Origin: Streptomyces sp. NBC_00554
GTDB lineage: Bacteria; Actinomycetota; Actinomycetes; Streptomycetales; Streptomycetaceae
Length of the DNA: 64,000 nucleotides
NCBI RefSeq assembly: GCF_041431135.1
Contig: NZ_CP107799.1
Coordinates: 682,001-746,000 of the forward strand
Direction: 5' to 3'
The position numbers were made by a program, and so were the translations under genes. This document shows, one piece after another, positions 9,381 to 18,108 of this stretch. Positions within the stretch are counted from its first letter, which is position 1. The number at the start of each line of letters is the position of its first letter. The notes under the pieces are model-generated. The model did no database searches, was not told the DNA's origin, and saw nothing but the letters and a program-made list of their open reading frames with translations.

Positions 9381-10645
9381 TGGTGCTGCCTCTTCCCTGT
9401 GCTGACCGGGTCGCCCGCGACACCGGAGTGTGGTCACGGCACGCAGCGGCATAGGCGGCGAGCAGCGACGCTTGCGAGTTCCGCCAGGAGAGCTCTCCGC
9501 TGATCCGCTCCTGGCCGATCCTGCCCATCCGGGCCCGCTTCTCCGGATCGTCGAGGAGCAGCGTGATGAGCTTGGCGAATTCGGCCTCGTCGTTGGCGGG
9601 CGCGTAGAGGGCGGCGTCACCGGCGGAGACGCGCGCCTCCCGGAGGTCGAACGAGACGATGGGCCGGCCCATCGCCATGTACTCCAGGACCTTGTTCATG
9701 GTCGACACGTCGTTGAGCGGATTGCGCGGGTCGGGGGAAAGGCACACGTCCGCGGTGGACAGGTAGCGCACCAGGTCGGCGTCCGGGATGCGCCCGGTGA
9801 ACTGCACCTGTTCGGAGAGCCCGAGCTGCCGGGACAGCTCCACCATCGCGTCGAAGGCGTCGCCGGAGCCGACGAACACCGCATGCCAGTCGGTCCGCCC
9901 GAACTCGTCGCGCAGCTTCGCGAGGGCGCGCAGGGCGTAGTCGACGCCGTCCTGCGGGCCCATGACGCCGAGGTAGCAGAGCAGATGAGGCTTGCCGCGC
10001 TTCAACTCCGGCTCGGGCGGCACCGGTTGGAACCGGTCGGTCTGGGGCGCGCTGCGCACCACGAAGACGTCCTCCGGCCGCCGGCCGCCACGGCGCAGCG
10101 CGACGTCCCGGTAGCTCTCGTTCGTGGCGAGCACGATGTCCGCGGCCCGGTAGGTCCGCCGTTCCAGCGCGCACACGGCGCGGTACAGCAGGTCCTCGCC
10201 GCGGTCGAACCGGGAGAGGTACAGCTCGGGTACCAGGTCGTGCTGGTCGAAGACGAACCGCGCGCCGCGCCGCTTCAGCCACAGTGCAGGCAGGAACAGC
10301 AGGTCGGGCGGGTTGCAGGCGTGGACCACATCGACCGGGCCGACCTTGCGGGCCAGCCGGATCGTGTGCCACAACGCCGATCCGTACTCCCGCAGATAGC
10401 CGGCAGGACCGCCGGTGGCCGCACGCAACGGGTAGCGGTGGATCCGCACCCCGTCGATCTCCGCCTCCAGCTCGGTGTCCCGCTTGCTCCCCCGGGGGCA
10501 GATGACGTGCACCTCCCAGCCCGCGTCGCGCAGCGTCGTGCACTCCTGCCACACCCGCCGGTCGAACGGCACCGACAGGTTCTCCACCAGGATCAGCGCG
10601 CGCCGGTCCGGCCGGTCGCCGCCGGCTGTGTCTTCGAAGGATCTG

Positions 10646-10656
<11 letters not shown>
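9370..10656 (-). CDS. Glycosyltransferase family 4
   Basis: The 428-residue product has two Rossmann-like halves of the GT-B fold. The N-terminal half contains LSVPFDRRVWQE, a signature of exopolysaccharide GT4 enzymes, and VVHACNPPDLLFLPAL. The C-terminal half contains NDVSTMNKVLEYMAMGRPIV, where the E of the EX7E-type donor-binding region would lie. It should add one sugar to the lipid-linked repeat unit at the cytoplasmic face. The frame starts at a TTG at 10656 within the last codons of the dehydrogenase gene (11-bp overlap). The Shine-Dalgarno match is weak, so translation is probably coupled. No signal peptide or membrane helix is seen. The sugar donor is unknown, though the product of the adjacent dehydrogenase is a candidate. 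Confidence 0.9.
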
Positions 10657-11958
<1,302 letters not shown>

Positions 11959-11962
<4 letters not shown>

Positions 11963-12045
11963 GACCCGTTCCTCCCCCCAGGCAGGCCCTGAGGGCCTGC
12001 GGTCCGCGCGCCGGCGGGACCGTTGAGTTGCAGACTCCCGCCCAT
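11959..12045 (-). CDS. Possible 28-residue coupled leader peptide
   Basis: An ATG overlaps the stop codon of the sugar-transferase gene (TGATG at 12043-12047) and opens a 28-codon frame whose TGA overlaps the start of the dehydrogenase gene (ATGA at 11959-11962). The peptide is Gly/Pro/Ala-rich with no known motif. The frame spans the entire 82-bp spacer and contains the hairpin at 11982-12000. It may serve only to carry ribosomes across the spacer. It could also be chance, because short open frames are common at this GC content. Confidence 0.25.
11982..12000 (-). promoter_or_regulatory. Perfect hairpin upstream of the dehydrogenase ribosome-binding site
   Basis: gcaggccc and gggcctgc form an 8-bp stem with a 3-nt loop about 20 nt before the dehydrogenase start codon. 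No T-run follows, so it is unlikely to be an intrinsic terminator. In mRNA it could mark a processing site or tune translation between the first and second operon genes. Confidence 0.5.
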
Positions 12046-13523
12046 CAGTAGGCCCCCTGCCCGTAGAGCACCGCACGCAGCGTCTTCCACAAGATCACTG
12101 TGTCCAGGGCGAGCGACCAGTCCTCCACGTAGCGCAGGTCCAGCCGGACCGCCTCCTCCCACGACAGGTCGCTGCGTCCGCTGATCTGCCACAGGCCGGT
12201 GAGCCCCGGCTTGACCAGGAGACGCCGCCGGATGTCCGGGCCGTACGCGGCGGACTCCTCCGGCAGCGGAGGCCGCGGACCGACGAGCGACATCGATCCG
12301 GTGAGCACGTTGAAAAGCTGCGGGAGCTCGTCGATCGAGTACCGGCGCAGTACTGCTCCCACCCGGGTCACCCGCGGATCCCGGCGGAGCTTGAACAGCA
12401 GCCCTGCGCCATCGTTGCGGGCGGCAAGCTCGGCACGTGCCCCGTGAGCGCCGGTGACCATGGTGCGGAACTTGAGAATGGTGAACTCGCGGCCGTTCTT
12501 GCCGACCCTGCGCTGGCGGTAGAACGCCCCGCCCCGGCTGTCCACCAGCACGAGCAGCCCGACGAGCACCATCAATGGCGCGAACAGCATCAGCAGGACC
12601 GCCGCGCCCATCCGGTCGACGACCCCTTTGATCGCCCGGCGGCCCCCGGTGAAGGTCGGCATGCTGACCCGCAGCAGCGGGATCCCGAGCACCGCGTCGA
12701 CGTGCAGCCGCGGGCCGGCCACCTCCATGAGTACGGGGGCCACGACCATCTCGGCCTCGCTGCCTTCGAGGTTCCAGGCCAGCCGTTGCAGCCGGTCCGG
12801 TGACCAGTGCGGGTCCGGTGTGACCGCGACGACACGGTAGCCGTCGCGGCGGACATGGTCGGCTACGTCCGCCAGTCGCCCGACGACCGGCACTCCGTCC
12901 AGTTGGTCACCGTCGACCCCGAGACCGTCCGTCGTGCACACCGCGTCCACTCGCCAGCCGAGATGCGGCAACTTGCGCGTTCTGCTGATCAGATCGCGCA
13001 CGGTGGCCGGGCTCCCGGCAGCGAGCACCGGTCTCAGGCACTGCCCTTCCTTGCGCTGTTTGTGCAGCCAGAGGCGGAGCAGATACCGCTCGGTCATGGT
13101 GACGAGCGCGATCGCGGGTATCGCGACGAAGATCCAGAGCTTGATGTTGCGCGAGGTGAGGGCGATCCCGCCGAGCGCCAGCACGACGACCGCCATGAAC
13201 AGTGAGCGTCCGAGCCGGTGGAACTCCTCGGCGCCCTGACCCAGCACCGCCGGAGCCCACGACCGGCTCACCGCAAGCGCTCCCAGTACCAGCAGTTCGG
13301 TACAGAAAGCGAGAATTACCCATTTCTCGTGCCAGTTGGCCGCGTCCCGGGCCCCGAAGAAGTTGCCTATCGCGGCCACCACACAGGCGGTGGCCACGGT
13401 ATCGCTGGTGATCACGGTACGGCGGTACCGCTGCTCCCAGTCTTTCGCCGGCTGGCTGATCGCCCCGTCCGCCAAACGCTCGCGCGCCGACGGAAAAGGG
13501 CCGACTATTCCCCCCTGCCGCAC
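12045..13523 (-). CDS. Undecaprenyl-phosphate sugar transferase (polyprenyl glycosylphosphotransferase)
   Basis: The 492-residue protein has several N-terminal membrane helices, a soluble middle region and one further helix (MGAAVLLMLFAPLMVLVGLLV) that leads into the C-terminal bacterial sugar-transferase domain. That domain holds the family motifs FRTM, RRYSIDELPQLFNVL, SLVGPRPPLP and KPGLTGLWQISGRSDLSW. It initiates repeat-unit synthesis by moving a sugar-1-phosphate to undecaprenyl phosphate. I chose the GTG at 13523 because GGGGGG precedes it and the length fits the family; the frame is open a further ~120 codons upstream but that part is low-complexity and un-membrane-like. It is the first gene of the operon, so the promoter should lie in the ~300 bp before it. 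Confidence 0.88.
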   Translation of the reverse strand: MRQGGIVGPFPSARERLADGAISQPAKDWEQRYRRTVITSDTVATACVVAAIGNFFGARDAANWHEKWVILAFCTELLVLGALAVSRSWAPAVLGQGAEEFHRLGRSLFMAVVVLALGGIALTSRNIKLWIFVAIPAIALVTMTERYLLRLWLHKQRKEGQCLRPVLAAGSPATVRDLISRTRKLPHLGWRVDAVCTTDGLGVDGDQLDGVPVVGRLADVADHVRRDGYRVVAVTPDPHWSPDRLQRLAWNLEGSEAEMVVAPVLMEVAGPRLHVDAVLGIPLLRVSMPTFTGGRRAIKGVVDRMGAAVLLMLFAPLMVLVGLLVLVDSRGGAFYRQRRVGKNGREFTILKFRTMVTGAHGARAELAARNDGAGLLFKLRRDPRVTRVGAVLRRYSIDELPQLFNVLTGSMSLVGPRPPLPEESAAYGPDIRRRLLVKPGLTGLWQISGRSDLSWEEAVRLDLRYVEDWSLALDTVILWKTLRAVLYGQGAY

Positions 13524-13787
13524 AGAACCCCCCGGTTCCCAGTGGTTCGACTTCGTCGTCCAACACTGTCGCTCCCCATCGGGAGGCCCCCGCCCCCCGC
13601 ACAGTCCCTCCCCTCGGGAGCCCCCCGGCCCCCACGCACGCCATCGCGGCCACTTCAGCGCCACTCGATCAATCCGGCCTGGCGGCAGCGGACTTGCCTG
13701 CCCCGCCAGACCCTCGAGGTGCGCGGGAACCCGTCGAAACCTCGGGTGATCCCGCACCCAAGGACCCTCTCGGCTCCAGGAATTGAT

Positions 13788-13807
13788 CACCCCCACGTCT
13801 GGGGGTG
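13788..13807 (-). promoter_or_regulatory. Hairpin in the exopolysaccharide operon leader
   Basis: cacccccA and Tgggggtg make a perfect 8-bp stem around a 4-nt loop, about 265 bp before the first start codon. It is followed at once by a second hairpin (13809-13838). If transcription begins upstream of both, the mRNA would carry a structured leader. Confidence 0.5.
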
Positions 13808-13808
13808 G

Positions 13809-13838
13809 AGGCGCAGCGGCTGGCTGTCCGCAGCGCCT
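13809..13838 (-). promoter_or_regulatory. Second leader hairpin next to the first
   Basis: Two 11-nt arms (aggcgcagcgg and ccgcagcgcct) pair with a single mismatch around an 8-nt loop. The element starts 2 bp from the hairpin at 13788-13807. The pair could be an RNA element or an operator; the sequence does not match a riboswitch core I recognise. Confidence 0.4.
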
Positions 13839-14030
13839 GACACATAGATGCTGATTTGTCGCCTCGTGTCCCAGCATGTGAAGCACGGTCAATCTAGACC
13901 ATCGGGGCCGGTCTGAAGAGAGGGATGTGTGTAATTTGTGCTCACTATTTGAAGTTGGGTCAGGGAAGGGTGACCGTCCGCGGGTGCTTTGATGACTAAG
14001 AAAGCCTTGTGACCTGCGATGACGGGAGTT

Positions 14031-14060
14031 CTCCGGGTTGTCGGCACCGGCAACCCGGAG
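14031..14060. repeat. Inverted repeat, 10-bp arms
   Basis: ctccgggttg and caacccggag are exact complements separated by a 10-nt loop. The element stands in gene-free DNA about 500 bp from either neighbouring gene, without a T-run. It could be a terminator-like fold, a protein-binding site or part of an untranslated RNA. Confidence 0.55.
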
Positions 14061-14559
14061 GCGTCCTGGCTCGCATCCGCCGCCCCGTGCTCACCGGCAA
14101 GACCCGCTGGACAGGCCCTGAGCGCGGCCCGGTTGGCAGAGCGGACGAAGTCGAACTACCACCGCAGACCGGCCATGCGGCGACCCTGAAGTCGTTTCAG
14201 CAACCATTGGTAGGCCCTGCCATGCACGCGGGGGCTCTACGAGCAGAAGCCCGACCGGCAGTCGGCCACTCAGCCGGGAAATCGCGGTAACTCGCCGGAT
14301 CTGAAAGGCAGTTGTCCACAGTCGCCAACGCTCAGGCCCAGGTCAGCAGCGGTTCGACTCAGGTCCAGGATGACCACGGTCTTCTTCTGAAATGGCGTGA
14401 ATCAATCCGCGGTTACTCAGGGAGCATTCGAAATCACTCGGAGTCGGCCCATATGCAGCGCGGTGTGCCGGGCCTCGAATTTCGATCCGGTATCCAGACA
14501 TTCAGGCCATGCGTACCAGTGACGAGTTGCCCAAATCCTGGTGGACGGACGGTAAGCGG

Positions 14560-14578
14560 GTCATGATGTCGTCATGAC
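14560..14578. promoter_or_regulatory. Operator-like inverted repeat over the start codon of the DUF5519-like gene
   Basis: gtcatga and tcatgac are 7-bp inverted arms with a 5-nt spacer; the right arm includes the start codon at 14574. Such a site could block transcription or translation of the downstream gene. The binding protein is unknown. Confidence 0.4.
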
Positions 14579-14957
14579 GTTGGCCCTGCGCGCCATGACG
14601 CGACTGGCGAATTGGCCGGACCTGGCCGAAGCCCTGCCGAGCTGCGGCACGGGGCGGGCACTGTGCTCGGAGCAGGGCGAGATCGTCCACTTCCATTCGG
14701 AACAGGACGTCGACCTGCACCTCACGGTCCCTGCCATCCTGCGTTTCGAGGACCATTTGAAGAACGTGACCGCGGTCCGTATGGTGCCCGGTTCGCGCTG
14801 GGTGACGATACGTCTTGAGGTCGACTCGGACATCGATCTTCTGCTGACCTTGGTGAGTTTCGCGCTCCATGCCCACCAGTCGTGGCCGGTTCCGGACGAT
14901 TCACCATCGCCGGATTGCAATGATCGCCGCGGCATGGCACTTCCGCGCCGACCGTAG
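14574..14957 (+). CDS. Luciferase-domain (DUF5519) family protein
   Basis: The 127-residue protein matches a small actinobacterial family often labelled luciferase domain or DUF5519: SCGTGRALCSEQGEIVHFHSE near the N-terminus, VDLHLT, FEDHL and GSRWVTIRLE in the middle, and a C-terminal DCNDRRGM segment. The biochemical role is not established, and the luciferase name rests on distant similarity only. It has no signal peptide or membrane helix, so it is cytoplasmic. The ATG at 14574 lies inside a 19-bp inverted repeat and no strong ribosome-binding site is seen. It converges with the SBP3 gene 9 bp downstream. Confidence 0.75.
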   Translation: MTLALRAMTRLANWPDLAEALPSCGTGRALCSEQGEIVHFHSEQDVDLHLTVPAILRFEDHLKNVTAVRMVPGSRWVTIRLEVDSDIDLLLTLVSFALHAHQSWPVPDDSPSPDCNDRRGMALPRRP

Positions 14958-14966
14958 GCTCTCCCT

Positions 14967-15689
14967 CTATCCGGGCGGGGCGACCAGAGAGTCCGACTGG
15001 TGCGCGCGGCGCAGGGCGTCCGCGATGAAGCCGTCGGCCTTCAGCTCCTCGACGAGGTCGCGCAGGAACTGGACGGTCTCGGGCCGTCGGTTCACCGTCG
15101 TGCCCACCGCTTGGCGGATCTGCATGAACCGGCCCTCGATCAGCCTGAGTTCGGGATGTGCCGCGACGTACTGGGCCAGCGGCTGACGGATACCGGCCGC
15201 GACCTCGAGGTCCTGGGCGCGGAACGCGTCGACCCCCTCCTCACCGCGCACGACGCTCGCGTGTTCCAGCGTGCGGGAGAGGAAGAGGTCGTAGGCGGAC
15301 CCGCGTTTCACGCCGATGCGTACGCCCGCCCGGTCGACGTCGGCGACCGTGGTGAGGTCCGAGTGACGGGGCACGGCGTACACGCCCTCGATCACGACGT
15401 ACGGCGCGGTGAAGGCGACTTCGGCCTCCCGTGCTGGCTCGATGGCCAGGAAGCACAGGTCGGCGCGGCCCGTCTTCAGGGCCTCGTACGACTTCCGTGC
15501 CGCGTCGAAGCAGACGAGCTCCACCGGCACGTCCAGCCGAGCACCGACCTCGCGCGCGATGTCGACGGTCACGCCGGCCGGCGCGGTCGGGGTGCCTTGG
15601 GCCAGTACCGGATTGCCCAGATTGATCGACGCCCGCAACACGCCCTGGGGCGCCAGGTCTTCGATGAGGGCGGCCGTCGGGATCGTCAT
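14967..15689 (-). CDS. Solute-binding protein family 3 domain protein without signal peptide
   Basis: The 240 residues are a single bacterial extracellular solute-binding domain of family 3 (amino-acid type): GVLRASINLGNPVLAQ at the start, ARKSYEALKTGRADLCFLAIEP, VAFTAPYVVIEG and RIGVKRGSAYDLFL follow the usual order. Unlike transporter-bound homologues it begins directly with MTIPTAALIEDLAPQ, with no lipobox or signal sequence, and no permease or ATPase gene is adjacent. It may be a cytoplasmic sensor or an enzyme of the cyclohexadienyl-dehydratase type rather than a transporter subunit. The ATG at 15689 sits 7 nt after a TAAACT -10 box, so the transcript is probably leaderless. Confidence 0.8.
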   Translation of the reverse strand: MTIPTAALIEDLAPQGVLRASINLGNPVLAQGTPTAPAGVTVDIAREVGARLDVPVELVCFDAARKSYEALKTGRADLCFLAIEPAREAEVAFTAPYVVIEGVYAVPRHSDLTTVADVDRAGVRIGVKRGSAYDLFLSRTLEHASVVRGEEGVDAFRAQDLEVAAGIRQPLAQYVAAHPELRLIEGRFMQIRQAVGTTVNRRPETVQFLRDLVEELKADGFIADALRRAHQSDSLVAPPG

Positions 15690-15695
15690 GGGCGG

Positions 15696-15701
15696 AGTTT
15701 A
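15696..15701 (-). promoter_or_regulatory. -10 box of the SBP3 gene (leaderless)
   Basis: TAAACT on the minus strand ends 7 nt before the ATG at 15689, which places the transcription start at the initiation codon. The -35 region is not conserved. Confidence 0.5.
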
Positions 15702-15734
15702 GGACACGCCTCCTGGCGGCTCGGGAACGCGAGC

Positions 15735-15810
15735 GGCCCCGGCACTCACGTACTGAATGAGTGCCGGGGCCTTTCACACTCACGTATTGAATGAGTGCCA
15801 GGGCCTTTCA
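15735..15810. terminator. Tandem 34-bp repeat with stem-loops between the LAxTG gene and the SBP3 gene
   Basis: Two copies of a 34-bp unit (15743-15776 and 15777-15810) differ at two positions. Each contains cactca and tgagtg arms around a 9-nt loop. In the left copy the stem extends to 14 perfect base pairs (15735-15748 with 15758-15771). This strong fold lies just past the stop of the LAxTG surface-protein gene, so it should end that transcript before the SBP3 gene. The duplicated hairpin is unusual, and its GGCACTCA half-sites also occur in the TetR operators 1.4 kb away. Confidence 0.7.
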
Positions 15811-15839
15811 GAACCGTCGATGCCCAGGGACGCCGTGCG

Positions 15840-16781
15840 TCAGGCGCGGGTGCCCGTGGCGCGTCGGCGGCGGGTGACGACGGTGATCGCGGCGCCGGCC
15901 GCGAGGAGGGCCGCGGCGCCTGCGGCGATCGGCAGGGTGTTGCCGCCGCCGGTCTCCGCGAGGTCGCCGGGCGCAGTGGACCCACCGCCGTTGGGCGACG
16001 GGGCGGCGGGCGTGGTCGACTCGGACTCCGACGGAGTCGCCGGCGTCGTCGACTCGGCGGGCTCCGACGGAGTCGGGGTGCCGGGCGTCGACGCGGGCGG
16101 CGTCGAGGCGGGCGGAGTCGACGCCGGGGGCGAGGAGGCCGGAGGCGTCTCCGGAGTGGTCGGCGGCTGCGCCGTGCAGTCCTTGGTGCCGCCGTTCCAC
16201 GCCGCGATCAGCTTGTCCTTGATGACCGGGCGGTCCGGACCCTTGGGCAGGTCACCGTGCTCGAAGCCGTCGTTGGCATCGAAAAGGCCGTCGAACTTGA
16301 CGGCGCCACGGTAGAGGTCGATCTGCGCGTAGCAGCCGACGTCGGGCACCGAGATGTCCAGGGAGTCCGTGCCGCCCGGCTTGACCGTCACCGTGTCGAA
16401 GTCGTGGAAGACCTGCTCGCCGGAGGTGTTGAAGGTGGCACCGTGCGCGCGGTACGAGGCGAGCGAGGCGGTGCAGGTGGAGGCGTCACCGGCGGTACGG
16501 ACCTTGATGTGGACCTTGCCGTCGTCGGTGGGCTTCAAGGTCTGGTCGTCGACACGGACCGAGTCGTAGAAGTTCGTCCCGTCCAGGGAGAACTGGCAAC
16601 GATCGGTTTCGGTCTTCGTTCCCGCGCCATTCCCGGGCTTGTAGTCGCCGCCGGTCTTTTCCCAGCCGTCGCCACCGGGGGTGCCGGTGGCCCAGGCGCC
16701 GGTCGTCGATGCCGAGAGGGCGAGCACCACCGCGCCCGTCCCCAGCAGGCAGCGGAGGGTGACACGTCTCGCTATGGACAT
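15840..16781 (-). CDS. LAxTG-anchored cell-surface protein
   Basis: The 313-residue protein has a signal peptide ending near AWA-TGTP (about residue 31), a ~190-residue Cys-containing extracellular domain, a Pro/Thr/Ser/Glu-rich linker with repeated PPAST, and a C-terminal sorting signal: LAETGGGN near residue 273, a hydrophobic helix and a final RRRR tail. LAxTG is the motif used by class E sortases of actinobacteria, so the protein should be covalently linked to the peptidoglycan. The function of the outer domain is unknown to me. The gene is monocistronic: a duplicated stem-loop follows it and 446 bp of non-coding DNA precede it. Confidence 0.88.
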   Translation of the reverse strand: MSIARRVTLRCLLGTGAVVLALSASTTGAWATGTPGGDGWEKTGGDYKPGNGAGTKTETDRCQFSLDGTNFYDSVRVDDQTLKPTDDGKVHIKVRTAGDASTCTASLASYRAHGATFNTSGEQVFHDFDTVTVKPGGTDSLDISVPDVGCYAQIDLYRGAVKFDGLFDANDGFEHGDLPKGPDRPVIKDKLIAAWNGGTKDCTAQPPTTPETPPASSPPASTPPASTPPASTPGTPTPSEPAESTTPATPSESESTTPAAPSPNGGGSTAPGDLAETGGGNTLPIAAGAAALLAAGAAITVVTRRRRATGTRA

Positions 16782-17160
16782 GCAGATCCCATCTTGATGT
16801 TGCGGGACCCGGTCGACGGCAGCACGGCATGGCGAAGCAGCCGGGGGCCGAACCGGGGGTAAGTGGTCGAAGAATCACTGGGCGCATTGGTCAAATGGGC
16901 CACAGCTCGACCACATAGTCGATCAGCGCGTGGAGGCTGTCAACCTCGCTGAATACACGGCGACTTCACAGGTCATCGCATTTCAGACACATGGGGAATC
17001 ACGTGATCCGGAACCGGCATCCGTGCCGCTCGAACGGCGTCTACTGCTTGCACGAACGGCTCGTACGGCTTGTACGGCGGCATGCACCGCGGGGTGGTCG
17101 CCCCCCCCCACACACATCAGCCCAGCCACTTCAGCCCAGCGGGAGACCACGCACACACAA

Positions 17161-17197
17161 GGCACTCAGTCCCCTCAGCACTGCGCACTGAGTGCCA
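17161..17197 (+). promoter_or_regulatory. Operator pair upstream of the TetR gene
   Basis: GGCACTCAGT at 17161-17170 and ACTGAGTGCC at 17187-17196 are exact inverted copies. The right element extends to a local imperfect palindrome centred on G90. The same GGCACT half-site forms a perfect palindrome before the next gene at 18027-18041. The right element covers the expected -35 region of the TetR promoter, which suggests autorepression. Confidence 0.6.
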
Positions 17198-17214
17198 TTC
17201 CTCCCGCTCGGTGC

Positions 17215-17220
17215 TAGGTT
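17215..17220 (+). promoter_or_regulatory. -10 box of the TetR gene (leaderless)
   Basis: TAGGTT ends 7 nt before the ATG at 17228, so transcription should start at the first codon. The position 17 bp upstream (17192-17197) lies inside the operator. Confidence 0.5.
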
Positions 17221-17227
17221 CCCGTCC

Positions 17228-17953
17228 ATGAGCGAGGGACCCCGGAGCCGCGAGGCCGCCGACGCGACGACCGTGAAGCCACCCATGCGGGACGCCCTGG
17301 TCGCGGCAGCCTTCCAGCTCTTTCTGGAACGCGGCTACGAGCAGACCACGGTCGACGACATCGTGGCGCTCGCCGGAGTCGGCCGGCGGTCCTTCTTCCG
17401 CTACTTCCCGTCCAAGGAGGATGTGGTCTTCCCGGACCACGAGCGCTGCCTGGCCGACATGACGGCGTTCCTCAGCGAGGGTGCCGACGAGGACGATCCG
17501 GTGCAGCGGGTCTGCGACGCGGCCCGGCTCGTGCTGCGCATGTACGCCGAGAACCCGACGTTCTCCGTCCAGCGCTACCGCCTCACCCGGAAGGTCCCCG
17601 GCCTGCGCGCGTACGAACTGTCGGTCGTCTGGCGGTACGAGCGAGCCCTCGCCGAGTATCTGCGCGGACGTTTCGCCGGCCGGCGCGACGGCACCCTGCA
17701 GGCCGATGTCATCGCGGCGGGCGTGGTCGCCGCACACAACAACGCCCTGCGCTCCTGGCTGCGTTCGGACGGACAGGGCAACGCGACCGCCGCGGTGGAC
17801 CACGCGCTCGGTTACGTGCGAGGAACATTCGGCGACCGGCCCGGTGACACTGCGGTCGAGGACCAGGAGGACGTGGTCGTCGTCATCTCCCGACGGGGAG
17901 CGCCGATGTGGCGCGTCGTCCGGGAAATCGAGTCGACTCTCGGGCGGGACTGA
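17228..17953 (+). CDS. TetR/AcrR family transcriptional regulator
   Basis: The 241-residue protein has an N-terminal TetR helix-turn-helix domain: ALVAAAFQLFLERGYEQTTVDDIVALAGVG followed by RRSFFRYFPSKEDVVF, about residues 20-75. The larger C-terminal ligand-binding domain contains VQRYRLTRKVPGLRAYE, typical of a Streptomyces subgroup that responds to acyl compounds or other small hydrophobic ligands; the ligand here is not known. The ATG at 17228 was chosen over an upstream in-frame ATG because of the -10 box 7 nt before it. Shared palindromes before this gene and before the Zn-ribbon gene point to autoregulation and control of that neighbour. Confidence 0.88.
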   Translation: MSEGPRSREAADATTVKPPMRDALVAAAFQLFLERGYEQTTVDDIVALAGVGRRSFFRYFPSKEDVVFPDHERCLADMTAFLSEGADEDDPVQRVCDAARLVLRMYAENPTFSVQRYRLTRKVPGLRAYELSVVWRYERALAEYLRGRFAGRRDGTLQADVIAAGVVAAHNNALRSWLRSDGQGNATAAVDHALGYVRGTFGDRPGDTAVEDQEDVVVVISRRGAPMWRVVREIESTLGRD

Positions 17954-18018
17954 CCACGCACCCCCTCCCCCTCACCTTCGAGCCCACACATTCGGAGACA
18001 CTGAGGGTACCGAGTGCC

Positions 18019-18047
18019 TTCACAAGTGGCACTCAGTGCCATACCCT
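18019..18047 (+). promoter_or_regulatory. Promoter of the Zn-ribbon gene with TetR-type operator in the spacer
   Basis: TTCACA (18019-18024) and TACCCT (18042-18047) are separated by exactly 17 bp. The palindrome TGGCACTCAGTGCCA (18027-18041, 7-bp arms, odd centre) fills the spacer, an arrangement that would block RNA polymerase when bound. A further half-site (GAGTGCC) lies at 18012-18018. Confidence 0.65.
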
Positions 18048-18108
18048 GTGGCTCGTGCACGGCGATCCGAGCACATCAGATTCCGGCGGAGCGCAGGGAG
18101 ATGACATC

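Larger units (their letters stand above)
13524..14573. other. Gene-poor 1.05-kb region: operon leader plus unassigned DNA
   Basis: Positions 13524-13900 should hold the promoter and leader of the exopolysaccharide operon and contain at least two strong hairpins (listed separately). Positions 13900-14573 have visibly lower GC than the flanks. Two short open frames there (14009-14290 and 14312-14566, plus strand) have no recognisable domain and weak starts, so I do not call them genes. An inverted repeat at 14031-14060 and another at 14560-14578 are the only structured elements I see. A decayed gene or an undescribed small RNA cannot be excluded. Confidence 0.6.
16782..17227. other. Intergenic region between the surface-protein and TetR genes
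   Basis: This 446-bp stretch separates two divergent genes. It carries the presumed promoter of the surface protein, an inverted repeat with 8-bp arms (gtggtcga at 16863-16870, tcgaccac at 16907-16914), short direct repeats of cgtacggc near 17060-17085, and the TetR operators and promoter at its right end. I see no gene in it. Confidence 0.6.

Noticed and set aside
13524..13840. Cyclic di-AMP or cobalamin riboswitch in the exopolysaccharide leader
   Set aside because: The hairpins are there, but none of the conserved core sequences of these classes could be recognised.
14009..14566. Two short plus-strand genes
   Set aside because: No ribosome-binding site, no domain, mixed composition; they fall in a lower-GC stretch without coding character.
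15743..15810. CRISPR-like repeat
   Set aside because: Only two copies, adjacent without spacers, each a hairpin. It is a duplicated terminator-like unit.
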